64,000 bases of DNA from Leptodactylus fallax (GCA_947044405.1 CAMRHE010000133.1:2852001-2916000), one strand, 5' to 3'; shown: positions 45,173 through 55,696, numbered from the stretch's first letter. Made by a program: numbers and translations. The notes: generated by a model from the letters alone, not told the origin.

Positions 45173-46597
45173 CAGGACATTCCCATCTCTTATAGCAATG
45201 GCACCTCTCTAGGATTTTCTACGACTGTATGATTTATGGTGGTCTGACCTCGGGGACCCTACTGATCTAGAGAATGAAGGGGCTGCGCTTAGTTCTGTAG
45301 CTTCTTTACTGCTTTTGACAATGCCACCTACTGGGGACCACAGCCGGCCCCATTCACTCGCATGGACTTCTCTTGCAGGGCGGCCAAGGTACCAAAGTGG
45401 TGCGAAAGACCGCAAAGCTGCAGCACCTTATTTCTCTGGATCCTTTGACAGCTCCAATGGCCAGCAACAACTTATCCTAGAGTGATGCCATCACTTGAGA
45501 TGGAAATTTTACCAGTTAATAGTCTATATTGTCCTATATTACATCTTTGCGAGATTGAGTTTTCTTCGCATAGACGTTGCGTTTCTTAGCGACTAAGCCC
45601 GTGTTGACTCTACATTAGCAATTGTAAATCTGTAAACTTTTCTAACTCGCACTTAAATTTTTAATGCAGCACAAAGCAAACAATAGCGGACATTGTAATC
45701 TCTGCGCTTTCCCTGTGTTGCCTGGTAACCTAGATGATTGAATCGGGCGTATATGCCTGTACCGCCACTGATAATTCTGAAACCTTTTACATCAGTCCTT
45801 TGAGTGACACGCGGCACATTGCAGAGTCATATTTAACCGCTGTGTACTCCGAAGACTCGCAGACACAGAAGCCGTCCGACCTCTGCCAGACATTACGTCG
45901 ACAAAATATTCCGTTCAGTCGTATGCAAATAATAGGAAAAACATGTTAATCGCCGCAGCTATAATCCCGTCTGCCTCCCGCCTCTACATTGATAATCTTT
46001 TACCAGCAGATGCCTGGAGCGCTGTCCAACGTTTAGTCACATTTCCTAAAATCTCAGTCCCAGGAAAGTAATTGAAGTTCTTCGATGGTAGCGGCCATGA
46101 ATAAACCACAGCAAGTTCCTGCATTTTGTGATAACTTTGAGGAGCGAGCAGCCGATGATGAACTGTGACATCCTGTATGAAAACCCTCCAGAAGAAGACA
46201 TCCGTCTGCAAGGAGTTTAGGACTTTGAGACGTTCATTATTGGAGCTTGTTGTTTTTCGGTTACTGGGGGGGACGATTGTGTCCTATCGCGTGTCTTCAT
46301 TACGGGCTTCTAATCTCTGTAGTGTGCTATTCATTACAATGGGATCACCGAGGACTTACAAGTAGGGCTGAGAGAGTCTTGAGTACCTCCTAAGTACCTC
46401 TGCATTAACCTTGTTGATGGGGATACTGGAGAAGTACCGTACTTGTAATGTTTTAATGTTTTCAAAGATGAAGGATTGTAGAGGATCTGTAACCTCTCTT
46501 AACGTATCTATTATAGTAAATACTTGTGTTCTCCATGAAATAACCATTCCGGAACGTCTTTTCTTAAAGCTCTGGGTTGTCTCATTCATGGGTTAGG
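45173..46597. other. Mostly unique DNA; possible exon fragment and MITE debris
   Basis: 45500-46360 shows no repeat ends and is less AT-rich than the surroundings. 46430-46580 contains worn wording of the 6582-6835 MITE family (CTTCTCTTAACG, AACCATTCCGGAACGTCTTTT). See the separate entry for 45725-45949. Confidence 0.35.
45725..45949 (+). other. Ig-like motif fragment (speculative)
   Basis: After an acceptor-like CCTGGTAACCTAG (ending 45733), the frame reads MIESGVYACTATDNSET. The segment SGVYACTA fits the D/E-x-G-x-Y-x-C signature of the last strands of an I-set immunoglobulin domain. Nothing else of an Ig fold follows, and no convincing donor site is seen in the next 200 bases. It could be coincidence or a broken exon. 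Confidence 0.15.
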
Positions 46598-46724
46598 GTA
46601 TGTTCACATGGCAGAATTTTGCGGCAGAATCCATGGCAAAAATTTCACCTCCCATGAAAAAAATCAACTACAGGAAGTATGAAGCGTCCTGCCTGATCTT
46701 CGGGTGGATTCGGTCCAAATCTTA

Positions 46725-48343
46725 CAGTACAGACCAAAAGTTTGGACACACCTTCTCATTCCAAGAGTTTTCTGTATTTTCATGACTATAAAAATTGTAG
46801 ATTCACACTGAAGGCATCAAAACTATGAATTAACACATGTGGAATTATATACTTAACAAAAAAGTGTGAAACAACTGAAAATATGTCTTGTATTCTAGGT
46901 TCTTCAAAGTAGCCACCTTTTGCTTTGATTACTGCTTTGCACACTCTTGGCATTCTCTTGATGAGCTTCAAGAGGTAGTCACCTGAAATGGTCTTCCAAC
47001 AGTCTTGAAGGAGTTCCCAGAGATGCTTAGCACTTGTTGGCCCTTTTGCCTTCACTCTGCGGTCCAGCTCACCCCAAACCATCTCGATTGGGTTCAGGTC
47101 TGGTGACTGTGGAGGCCAGGTCATCTGGCGTAGCACCCCATCAATCTCTTTCTTGGTCAAATAGCCCTTACACAGTCTGGAGGTGTGTTTGGGGTCATTG
47201 TCCTGTTGGGAAATAAATGATGGTCCAACTAAACGCAAACCGGATGGAATAGCATGCCGCTGCAAGATGATATGGTAACCATGCTGGTTCAGTATTCCTT
47301 CAATTTTGAATAAATCCCCAACAGTGTCACCAGCAAAGCACCCCCACACCATCACACCTCCTCCTCCATGCTTCACGGTGGGAACCAGGCATGTAGAGTC
47401 CATTCGTTCACCTTTTCTGCGTCGCACAAAGACACGGTGGTTGGAACCAAAGATCTCAAATTTGGACTCATCAGACCAAAGCACAGATTTCCACAGGTCT
47501 AATGTCCATTCCTTGTGTTCTTTAGCCCAAACAAATCTCTTCTGCTTGTTGCCTGTCCTTAGCAGTGGTTTCCTAGCAGCTATTTTACCATGAAGGCCTG
47601 CTGCACCCAGTCTCCTCTTAACAGTTGTTGTAGAGATGTGTCTGCTGCTAGAACTCTGTGTGGCATTGACCTGGTCTCTAATCTGAGCTGCTGTTAACCT
47701 GCGATTTCTGAGGCTGGTGACTCGGATGAACTTATCCTCCGCAGCAGAGGTGACTCTTGGTCTTCCTTTCCTCATGTGAGCCAGTTTCTTTGTAGTGCTT
47801 GATGGTTTTGGCCACTGCACTTGGGGACACTTTCAAAGTTTTCCCAATTTTTCGGACTGACTGACCTTCATTTCTTAAAGTAATGATGGCCACTCGTTTT
47901 TCTTTACTTAGCTGCTTTTTTCTTGCCATAATACAAATTCTAACACTCCATTCAGTAGGACTATCAGCTGTGTATTCACCTGACTTCTGAACAACACAAC
48001 TGATGGTCCCAACCCCATTTATAAGGCAAGAAATCCCACTTATTAAACCTGACAGGGCACGCCTGTGAAGTGAAAACCATTTCAGGTGACTACCTCTTGA
48101 AGCTCATCAAGAGAATGCCAAGCGTGTGCAAAGCAGTAATCAAAGCAAAAGGTGGCTACTTTGAAGAACCTAGAATATAAGACATATTTTCAGTTGTTTC
48201 ACACTTTTTTGTTAAGTATATAATTCCACATGTGTTAATTCATAGTTTTGATGCCTTCAGTGTAAATCTACAATTTTTATAGTCATGAAAATACAGAAAA
48301 CTCTTGGAATGAGAAGGTGTGTCCAAACTTTTGGTCTGTACTG
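46725..48343 (-). mobile_element. Intruder-like (DD38E) Tc1/mariner transposon, copy 1, 1619 bp
   Basis: Flanked by TA (46723-46724, 48344-48345). Ends CAGTACAGACCAAAAGTTTG and its complement. The inverted repeats are unusually long, about 267 bp (46725-46992 and 48078-48343), and include the last codons of the transposase, so a copy of the coding 3' end lies in the far repeat. The two repeats are almost identical, which points to a young element. Transposase gene on the minus strand, broken. A second copy of the family lies at 54350-60931. Confidence 0.93.
46786..47929 (-). pseudogene. DD38E Tc1-like transposase, one frameshift
   Basis: Starts at 47929 with MARKKQLSKEKRVAI, a helix-turn-helix DNA-binding region (SVRKIGKTLKVSPSAVAKT). 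An 11-bp deletion near 47772 (relative to copy 2) shifts the frame; reading continues at RKGRPRVTS. Catalytic region: LWSDESKFEI (first Asp), QQDNDPKHTS (second Asp), SPDLNPIEMVWG (Glu). There are 38 residues between the second Asp and the Glu, the spacing I know as Intruder (DD38E) rather than DD34E. The normal TAA stop has become CAA, so the frame runs about 33 codons further into the inverted repeat. Cut-and-paste transposase, inactive as it stands. Confidence 0.92.
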
Positions 48344-48689
48344 TATATTGATGTGAATGGGAGTAAGAAATCTTTCTACCATTGACAGGAAGATTTAGGC
48401 AGCTGATTTTGCATGGTGGACCCTGCCACAAATTCCACTATACAAACTTGGCCTTATACCTTTTGGAGAGTTATGAATGAATTGGGGCAGATATCGTAAT
48501 ACTGTTTAAGATCTCAGGCACGTGACCAAGTGGAGAGGCCGAGAGCGTTCCGGAAGGCACTCGATCACAGCTAACATGTGATTGTGATCCAAGTGTCTTC
48601 GGTGCTACATTCGTTTTTGTGGGCTCCCTTCTGCCCACCTGTCGGAACAGAAGTTTGTAAAACACTCACTCCAGTTTTTTGCCACAATT

Positions 48690-49443
48690 TACCATCCCAA
48701 GGTAGTTTTATAATACTGATGACCTATCCACAGAATAGGTCATTAGTATCTGATCGATGGGGATCCGATACGTGGACCCCACACTGAATACAAACTTTTA
48801 GCTGGACCTTACTTTCTGCTTTCTTTCACATTGCTTACTCCAGGACCTAATCAATGTGGCCTCCTACTTTGCCTGTTCCTAATGAAAAAGGAATTGCCAT
48901 CTGATCTGTTACGTGGACTAACCCTTTTGGCTTTTGTTACTTGCTTTTACATTATGCCTGTTCCTGACCTCGGTGTTGATTCCAAAGTATACTCCTATCT
49001 TGCTGTCCGATACAGTGTAGCACTACTTCAAATCCTGACTCCACCTGACTATGCTTTTGCCTTGCTTGTTTGATAATCTCCCTAGTACTTGTTGTGCTAC
49101 TCCTGGTCCTGACTGTTTTTTCTTGACTATGACCTTGCCTTCCCATTGGATACTCTGCCTGATATAGTTATAGTGCTAATCCTGGTTGGGGCCAGAAGCA
49201 GCTCTGCTACTATCCAAGTCATAGGCATAGAACTGGATCCTGACCACTGTATAGCGGTGACGCCAGGGTACTGCAGTACTACACCTCTTACTTAAGCTGC
49301 TTCTGACCCTGTCCAGTGCAGTAGCTTCCGTGTCAGAATGTAGCTGGATCAGCAGATCGGGTCTTAGTATACCCCACTAATCGGATACTGATGTCCTTAA
49401 AAAAAAAAAAAAAAACCCTGAGGGCTGAAAAACCCCTTTAAAC
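48690..49443. repeat. T2-like MITE interrupted by another repeat
   Basis: 48718-48785 (TGACCTATCCACAGAATAGG TCA, GATCCGATACGTGGACCCC) and 49352-49443 (CAGATCGGGTCTTAGTATAC, CTGAAAAACCCCTTTAA) look like left interior and right end of one GGGGTTTTCC-type element. A segment of the family listed at 48830-52000 sits between them. The left terminus is not clear. Confidence 0.4.
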
Positions 49444-52000
49444 TGCCAAAAATGTGTGTTATTTGTATATCCAGTGCTTGAACATGCAGAAATAGGTCTG
49501 TCTTCCAACAAAGTACTTCCAGTTATTGCAGTTTCCATCAGATTTAAAAGCTCTACTACTTGTACATATCCATGATTTAATCCATTGGTTGTTGAGGCAG
49601 TGGCTGAAAAAAATGACAGTAGATTTCTCAGATCAGTCGCTGTCTGCCTCCTATAACTGGACTTGATGTTGAGCACAGGAAAAAGCTCCCCCTAGGGTAA
49701 AATGAATAGTAATTGACAATAGTAGTTAGTAATAGCACCGGTTACTGTCAGTACTGGTGGTCTGCTTACACTGTTCACATTAAGGTTATTTTTATTTCAC
49801 CAGGGATTTTAGTATTTGTGACAGTAAGAATGGTGTCATCGGTATCACATTTCATGCCGTCAAAAATACGAGAACCCAACGGGCCCCATTCTAAGTCACT
49901 GGGGTTCTGTCAAGATCTGTTAAAGAACTAGCACATCATAGCTGTTATGGCTTTGTTATAATTGGATTCCATAACGGTAGTGTGAACAGAGCCTTGCATT
50001 ACAGGTTTCTGCTCGCTGGCTGTACCTTGCTGTCTGCTATCACTCTCATTGTTTATCACCGTGGCCACCTTCGTTGCCTGTTCCTAATTAAAGAGGAATC
50101 GCCATGTTATCTATTTTCTGGCGATTTGAGGTTTTACCTTTCTGTCTCTTATTGCTATATGTTTGGATTGCTTTTAGATTATGCCTGTTCCTGACCTTGG
50201 CTCTTATTTCTGACTATACTATTCTCCTGTCTGTTGGATACTCAGCCTGGTACTTGTAATACTACTTCCAATACTGACTCCACTTGTCTGTGCTTCTGCC
50301 TTGCTTGTTAGATGCCTGGTACTTGTGCTGCTACTCCTAGTCTTGACTTTTGGCTGTTCTTGACTATGTTCCTGTCTTGCACTTTGGATGCAATTTACAC
50401 ATCCCTTGGCCTTTCTAAGGCTTTCACACAGCCAAGTTTCGGCCTTGAACTCTGTCTGTGTATGTGCAAGATTTACCAGTCTGAACACTGTTTGAGGAGA
50501 TAGACTCTTAGCATTAAAGTTACTTATGATGAGTGCCTGTTTCCCTGCAAAATACTGTTCCGTACTGTAATCACTATGGCACCATATTACACGGTGAGGC
50601 ATCATAAATGGTAGGAGTCCATCTTCCCACATAGTTTTCAGGCTGGTAAATCCCACACACGTATGGACCGAGTTTCACGGCCAAAACTTGACTGTCTCAT
50701 CCTGGTGACTTTTTTGGTTCTGTTCCTGACCACACCTCTGACCACCATCCTCAGTCCATGCAAGTCCCCACCTATTTGCAGGGGCTAGGGATGAATACCA
50801 GAGTGTTCCTTAGACCCTGAACCCTATTCCAGCTTGCTACAAACGGATTGCAGCTTAGAGAGTCCACATTCATTGACATAATAGCCTCCTCCGACTGGGA
50901 GCAGACAAACAACAACATTGACCACCAGTTTGGTCGACATACTGTGACTGTGACAGCTGGGAGGGAAACGGGTATTAGTCATCTGTAGTTTCTCATTGTT
51001 CTTGGTCACTTCATTAGCTCTCATTATACAACTTATTGTTTGGTGGTTGTGGGAGGCCGTTACCATCTGCATATTGTGTTTTCAGTCCTTAAGTATTCCA
51101 TCGCCTGTTAGACCTTCGTATCACAATTACCATTGAGCATTAGATGTTCTCAACTTTCAAAATAGCTTTGACGTGAAATGAGTTTGCAAAGCGATCGTGT
51201 AGAAGTGACAGCACCTCAGCTCCGCAAATATCTTATAAGAATTTTTATTCAATATGAGTTAAATTGAGTGTATCCAAATGGGTCTATAAAGTAAACAGAA
51301 GCTTTCAGTAGAATATGATACGCGGGTAACACTTTCAATGCGACGATTATTCAAAGAACAAACAGGCCAAGGGGTAATGGAGCCAGGGCCACAACTATTC
51401 AATGATCTCCAAGCAACGAGTGCTACATTCCGTAGCATTATTATTAGGGAATTATATAGAGCCAGCTTCTGGTGCTACAAAATTCTTGGTTCAAGGTATG
51501 AACACAATACAAATTACTGTAAGTATAGGGCAGCAAAGCTTAAAAAATACACTTGTGACATGATACAGCTGGAACAAAATCTGTGAAAAGAAGCTTGGCC
51601 TCGAGGAGAAAGAAAAGGTTGGAGGGATGTATAAGAGCTTATTCATACGAGAAACAGGCCTTTGTCAGAATTTTTTTTTTTTTTTTAATGGTTGTCACAC
51701 ACTCATTTCACAATGACCGTGAACGAATATTTTTTTGCCCGGCTAATAAGGTTTCACCTTTCTGGCTCCTATTGCTGTATGTTTGGATTGCTTTTAGATT
51801 ACGCTTGTTCCTGACCTTGTCTTATCCCTGACTGTCCTACTCTCCTAACTGTCAGATACTCAGCCTGGTACTTGTAATACTACTTCAGATCCTGACCCCA
51901 CTTGACTATACTTCTGCCTTACTTATTGGATACACTGCCTGGTACTTGTGCTGCTGGTCCTGGTCCTGACTTTTGGCTATTGTTCCTGTTTTGCATGCAT
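48830..52000. repeat. Three copies of a C/T-rich dispersed repeat (about 48830-49200, 50000-50400, 51735-52000)
   Basis: Shared wording: TTGGATTGCTTTTAGATTA, GCCTGTTCCTGACCT, GATACTCAGCCTGGTACTTG, TGTGCTGCTACTCCTGGTCC, in the same order and orientation each time. Possibly LTR or DIRS-associated sequence, since the third copy runs directly into the DIRS-like relic. Class not established. The DNA between copies (49444-49999, 50400-51734) holds nothing I recognise as a gene. Confidence 0.55.
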
Positions 52001-52067
52001 CCCAGGCACCCTCATAAGCGCTCTCTTCACTGCCTGGATGTGGTCTGGGGCGATTCTGATCTATTTG

Positions 52068-52214
52068 TCTCTCACTGAACCTCTCCGTCGTTCAGACGTC
52101 TTGTTCATTCTCCCTGAGGGCTTCTGCAAAGGCCTGCCTACTTCTAAGGCTTCCATCTCTTGGTGGATTCGGTCTGCTATCAGGGAGGCCTATCGACTCA
52201 AAGACAGACCGCCG
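52068..52214 (+). pseudogene. Tyrosine recombinase C-terminal fragment (DIRS type)
   Basis: Reads LTEPLRRSDVLFILPEG, then KGLPTSKASISWWIRSAIRE and AYRLKDRPPS. This pattern (R.D.LF, KG..ASK..I..WI..AI..AY) resembles the segment preceding the HxxR box of DIRS recombinases. The catalytic HxxR/Tyr part is missing and the frame continues into non-homologous DNA. A relic, identified by pattern only. Confidence 0.45.
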
Positions 52215-52452
52215 TCTCACCGTAAAATCCTTTACTCATTGTATTCATTAGGGGACACAGATCCCACCCTTGTCTTCTTGTTGTTCCTGCCCCGGCTGTT
52301 TTTGGTTGGTTTTCGGGTTCAGGACATGTCATTGTTTCCTTGTTCTTTTTTGGTTATTTGTGTCTCTCTCCTACTGCTGCGGTACATACTGGCTAGCACA
52401 GTGTCTGTGAGAGGGTATAGCCTGGAGGCAGAGCCGACATCTTTTACTTCTC

Positions 52453-52634
52453 GCATGTGTACCTGTACTCCTTCCAGAAATTTCCAGCATATAAGTGTTA
52501 TACACACTTGAAAAAGAGGTATCCCACACCCCGAAACGTGTCGTGTGTCATATTTGTATATTCTGGAATAAAAGGATTAATTTTAAATCTACCCTGGATC
52601 TGCGCGGTTCCTATCCATTGGTCCCCTATGCTGC
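52453..52634 (+). mobile_element. 182-bp PLE-like / retrozyme-like insertion with hammerhead motif
   Basis: TTACTTCTC is duplicated at 52444-52452 and 52635-52643, bracketing 182 bp. Inside, in order: a hammerhead-like motif (52502-52548), AATAAA (about 52566) and TGCGCGGT (about 52603). The same order (hammerhead, AATAAA, AGCGCGGT) closes the large PLE insertion at 60505-60626. I therefore read it as a short 5'-truncated PLE 3' end or an autonomous-looking small retrozyme. Too small to code. Confidence 0.7.
52502..52548 (+). ncRNA. Hammerhead-ribozyme-like motif (variant core)
   Basis: Stem I ACACAC (52502-52507) with GTGTGT (52543-52548). Core TTGAAAA, then one extra A. Stem II GAGGT/ACCCC with one mismatch. 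GAAAC, a two-base loop, then GTC as cleavage triplet before stem I. Where the classic core has C3 and G8, this has U and A, which can still pair. Small hammerheads with minimal stem III are known from Penelope-like elements; activity of this variant is inferred, not shown. Confidence 0.6.
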
Positions 52635-52745
52635 TTACTTCTCCTAGTGTCAGCCTCCTAGTGGCCAGGTCTATACCCATGGTGCAGTCCCCCCCAATGA
52701 ATACAACGAGAAAAGAATTTTACGATAAGTAAAAATCTATTTTTT

Positions 52746-53684
52746 ACGGAAGTAAATACAGGCTAACGTCTGCAAAACAGATGACACTCTATCACCATTT
52801 TGAGACCTATGTCGATTTTTTTTTCACCTGGGACAACATATATCAAAAATGGCATGTGGATATGAATGGTTTATATATTTTATTTTAGAAAGAAAAAAAA
52901 ATTCTAAAAACGTACACAATTTTTGTTATGAATCTTGTATACTGTGTGCAAAGTGGGTTTTTTTGTGTAGCTAAATGGCATAGCGCAGTTCAGTCCAGTT
53001 CTTCTCCATCCTTCCAATCCTCTGAGCGTGGAGATATGAAGTACATAAGATGGCAGGGTCAATTATATTCTGCAATACACATGGAATTACACAGTCATCT
53101 GAAATATGGAAATCAGTGTTTATCTATAGCGGGCTTTGCTGCTTCGTACCTAAAGTTCATGGTTATCTTTTTAGAATGTTTCTGTTTAGCACTCGCGCCA
53201 TAGGGGACCCAAATATAAATATGAATGCATTTGACATTTTCTTGACATGCTAAACTTTATTTTTTTTTTTTTTTTTCAAAATTCTTCCAAAACAACTCCA
53301 GAATTTATTCTCATTTTCAGAGGAAAAATTTTAACGAGTGTTTTTCTCACTCAGACAGGTTACTATAAGAAGGCTGTAAAAATAACATATCCTCTGCTCT
53401 TACGAGGCATTTGCATCTGAAACCTACAATTACCCGTAAGTTGAGCTAAAAAAAAATTGTAAGATACAAGGGTTTGTAGGTATAAATGGTGCGGGTAGTA
53501 TTGAGATACTGCTTGTAACCAGCAACCAGGGTTGGTGGGCTTTCGATCAGAAGTGACATCTGAATCTTTGGCCAGGTTGGCTGCCACTTCTAAAATAATG
53601 CTTGGGACAGAGCTTGACCTTGTGACCATTTCAAGGACACTTGGACATTTTTTTTTAGCACAATGGAATAATGAATTGGAATTT
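52746..53684. other. No gene recognised
   Basis: AT-rich with several T runs (53257-53276, 53650-53657). Open frames to 108 codons have no domains. Confidence 0.4.
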
Positions 53685-54130
53685 ACCATGGTTCATGGTT
53701 GACGCCATGTAACCATAGATTTTTTTTTTTTATTTCTTTATTTTTTTAATAATAGGGCTTGACCATCTTAAGGTCAGTTACACAGTTTTATTTAAAACAG
53801 GGAAATAATGAAGTTGATTTTACCATGATTCATGGTTGACGACATTTAACCATAGTTTTTTTTTACAATTTTTTTATTTTTTTTTTTTTGTAATAATAGA
53901 GCTTAAGGTCACTTGCATATTTTTTAACATTTGGAAATAAGGAAGTAGAATATTTGAATTTTCCATGAATCATGGGTACGCCATGTAACCATGGATTTTT
54001 TTACAATATATGTTTTTTTTTTTTTTAATAAAAAGGCTTAAGATCACTTGCATATTTTTTAACATATAGAAATAATTAAGTTGAATTTACCTTAACTCAC
54101 GGGTTATGCAGAGTAACCATAGCCTTTTTT
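53685..54130. repeat. ~135-bp AT-rich tandem repeat, about 3.5 copies
   Basis: Landmarks ACCATGGTTCATGGTTGACG (53687), ACCATGATTCATGGTTGACG (53822), TCCATGAATCATGGGTACGC (53960) and ACCTTAACTCACGGGTTATG (54091) give periods of 135, 138 and 131. Each is followed by TAACCATAG, a long T tract, AATAATAG, GGCTTAAGGTCACTTGCATA and GGAAATAA. Divergence is highest in the last unit. Not coding. Confidence 0.85.
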
Positions 54131-54247
54131 ATTTAGTGTTTTTTTAATAATAGATGTTTATTACAAAAAAAGGATAAACAATGTAAAATCTGTCAGATCA
54201 AATTTATTGGTATCAATACACAGATATCAAGAAGATACAAGCAGTTG

Positions 54248-54252
<5 letters not shown>

Positions 54253-54285
<33 letters not shown>

Positions 54286-54349
54286 TATGTGTATGTATGT
54301 ATGTGTATGTATATATATGTATATATATATATATATATACATACATACA
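54253..54349. repeat. (GT)n / (GTAT)n / (AT)n compound microsatellite
   Basis: About 15 GT units, then GTATGTAT and AT runs up to the left end of the second Intruder-like element. Matching TATGTATGTATGTGTATATA follows the far end of that element at 60933, so the transposon landed inside this TA-rich microsatellite. Confidence 0.95.
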
Positions 54350-54512
54350 CAGTAAAGACCAAAAGTTTGGACACACCTTCTCATTCCAAGAGTTTTCTGT
54401 ATTTTCATGACTATAAAAATTGTAGATTCACACTGAAGGCATCAAAACTATGAATTACCACATATGGAATTATATACTTAACAAAAAAGTGTGAAACAAC
54501 TGATAATATGTC

Positions 54513-55575
54513 TTATATTCTAGGTTCTTCAAAGTAGCCACCTTTTGCTTTGATTACTGCTTCGCACACTCTTGGCATTCTCTTGATGAGCTTCAAGAGG
54601 TAGCCACCTAAAATGGTCTTCCAACAGTCTTGAAGGAGTTCCCAGAGATGCTTAGCACTTGTTGGCCTTTTTGCCTTCACTCTGCGGTCCAGCTCACCCC
54701 AAACCATCTCGATTGGGTTCAGGTCTGGTGACTGTGGAGGCCAGGTCATCTGGCGTAGCACCCCATCACTCTCCTTCTTGGTCAAATAGCCCTTACACAG
54801 TCTGGAGGTGTGTTTGGGGTCATTGTCCTGTTGGGAAATAAATGATGGTCCAACTAAACGCAAACCGGATGGAATAGCATGCTGCTGCAAGATGCTGTGG
54901 TAACCATGCTGGTTCAGTATTCCAGTATTGAATAAATCCCCAACAGTGTCACCAGCAAAGCACCCCCACACCATCACACCTCCTCCTCCATGCTTCACAG
55001 TGGGAATCAGGCATGTAGAGTCCATTCGTTCCGTCCATTCGTTCACCTTTTCTTCGTCGCACAAAGACACGGTGGTTGGAACCAAAGATCTCAAATTTGG
55101 ACTCATCAGACCAAAACACAGACTTCCACAGGTCTAATGTCCATTCCTTGTGTTCTTTAGCCCAAACAAGTCTCTTGTGCTTGTTGCCTGTCCTTAGCAG
55201 TGGTTTCCTAGCAGCTATATTACCATGAAGGCCTGCTGCACACAGTCTCCTCTTAACAGTTGTTGTAGAGATGTGTCTGCTGCTAGAACTCTGTGTGGCA
55301 TTGACCTGGTCTCTAATCTGAGCTGCTGTTAACCTGCGATTTCTGAGGCTGGTGACTCGGATGAACTTATCCTCCGCAGTAGAGGTGACTCTTGGTCTTC
55401 CTTTCCTGGGGCGGTCCTCATGTGAGCCAGTTTCTTTGTAGTGCTTGATGGTTTTGGCCACTGCACTTGGGGACACTTTCAAAGTTTTCCCAATTTTTCG
55501 GACTGACTGACCTTCATTTCTTAAAGTAATGATGGCCACTCGTTTTTCTTTACTTAGCTGCTTTTCTCTTGCCAT
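54513..55575 (-). pseudogene. DD38E Tc1-like transposase of copy 2, one frameshift
   Basis: Starts MAREKQLSKEKRVAI at 55575 and is open through the DNA-binding part, including the GSHEDRPRKGRPRV segment that copy 1 has lost. It runs to SDESKFEIFGSN, then a 13-bp tandem duplication (TCCATTCGTTCCG, 55021-55046) shifts the frame. The C-terminal part is otherwise open: TVKHGGGGVMVWG, QQDNDPKHTS, SPDLNPIEMVWG, ending GGYFEEPRI with a normal stop. A 3-bp in-frame loss near 54925 changes KIEGILN to NTGILN. Inactive; its lesion is different from that of copy 1. Confidence 0.92.
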
Positions 55576-55696
55576 AATACAAATTCTAACACTCCATTCA
55601 GTAGGACTATCATCTGTGTATCCACCTGACTTCTGAACAACACAACTGATGGTCCCAACCCCATTTATAAGGCAAGAAATCCCACTTATTAAACCT

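Larger units (their letters stand above)
46598..48458. repeat. MITE-like repeat (GTTCACATGGCAG type) split by a Tc1-like element
   Basis: 46598-46722 begins TATGTTCACATGGCAGAATT and 48346-48458 ends CCACTATACAAACTTGGCC. Together they form one copy of the TTCACAC-type repeat, parted by the TA-flanked Tc1-like element. This dates the Tc1-like insertion as younger than the repeat. Confidence 0.55.
52007..52745 (+). mobile_element. DIRS-like retrotransposon relic (3' part)
   Basis: Contains a tyrosine-recombinase-like stretch (52068-52214). A GGGGACACAG... block follows, then an end region CACTAGTG-like/CCTCCTAGTGGCC with AACGAGAAAAGAATTTTACG near 52706-52730, wording I associate with DIRS elements of frogs. 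No 5' part or reverse transcriptase is present. It is itself interrupted by the 182-bp hammerhead-bearing insertion at 52453-52634. Confidence 0.5.

Noticed and set aside
51948..52511. 187-codon plus-strand open frame as a complete gene
   Set aside because: Only residues about 41-89 resemble a tyrosine recombinase; the N-terminal part is C/T-rich repeat and the C-terminal part crosses the 182-bp insertion.
54193..54408. Open frames rich in Tyr-Ile and His-Thr
   Set aside because: Translation of the GT/AT microsatellite.
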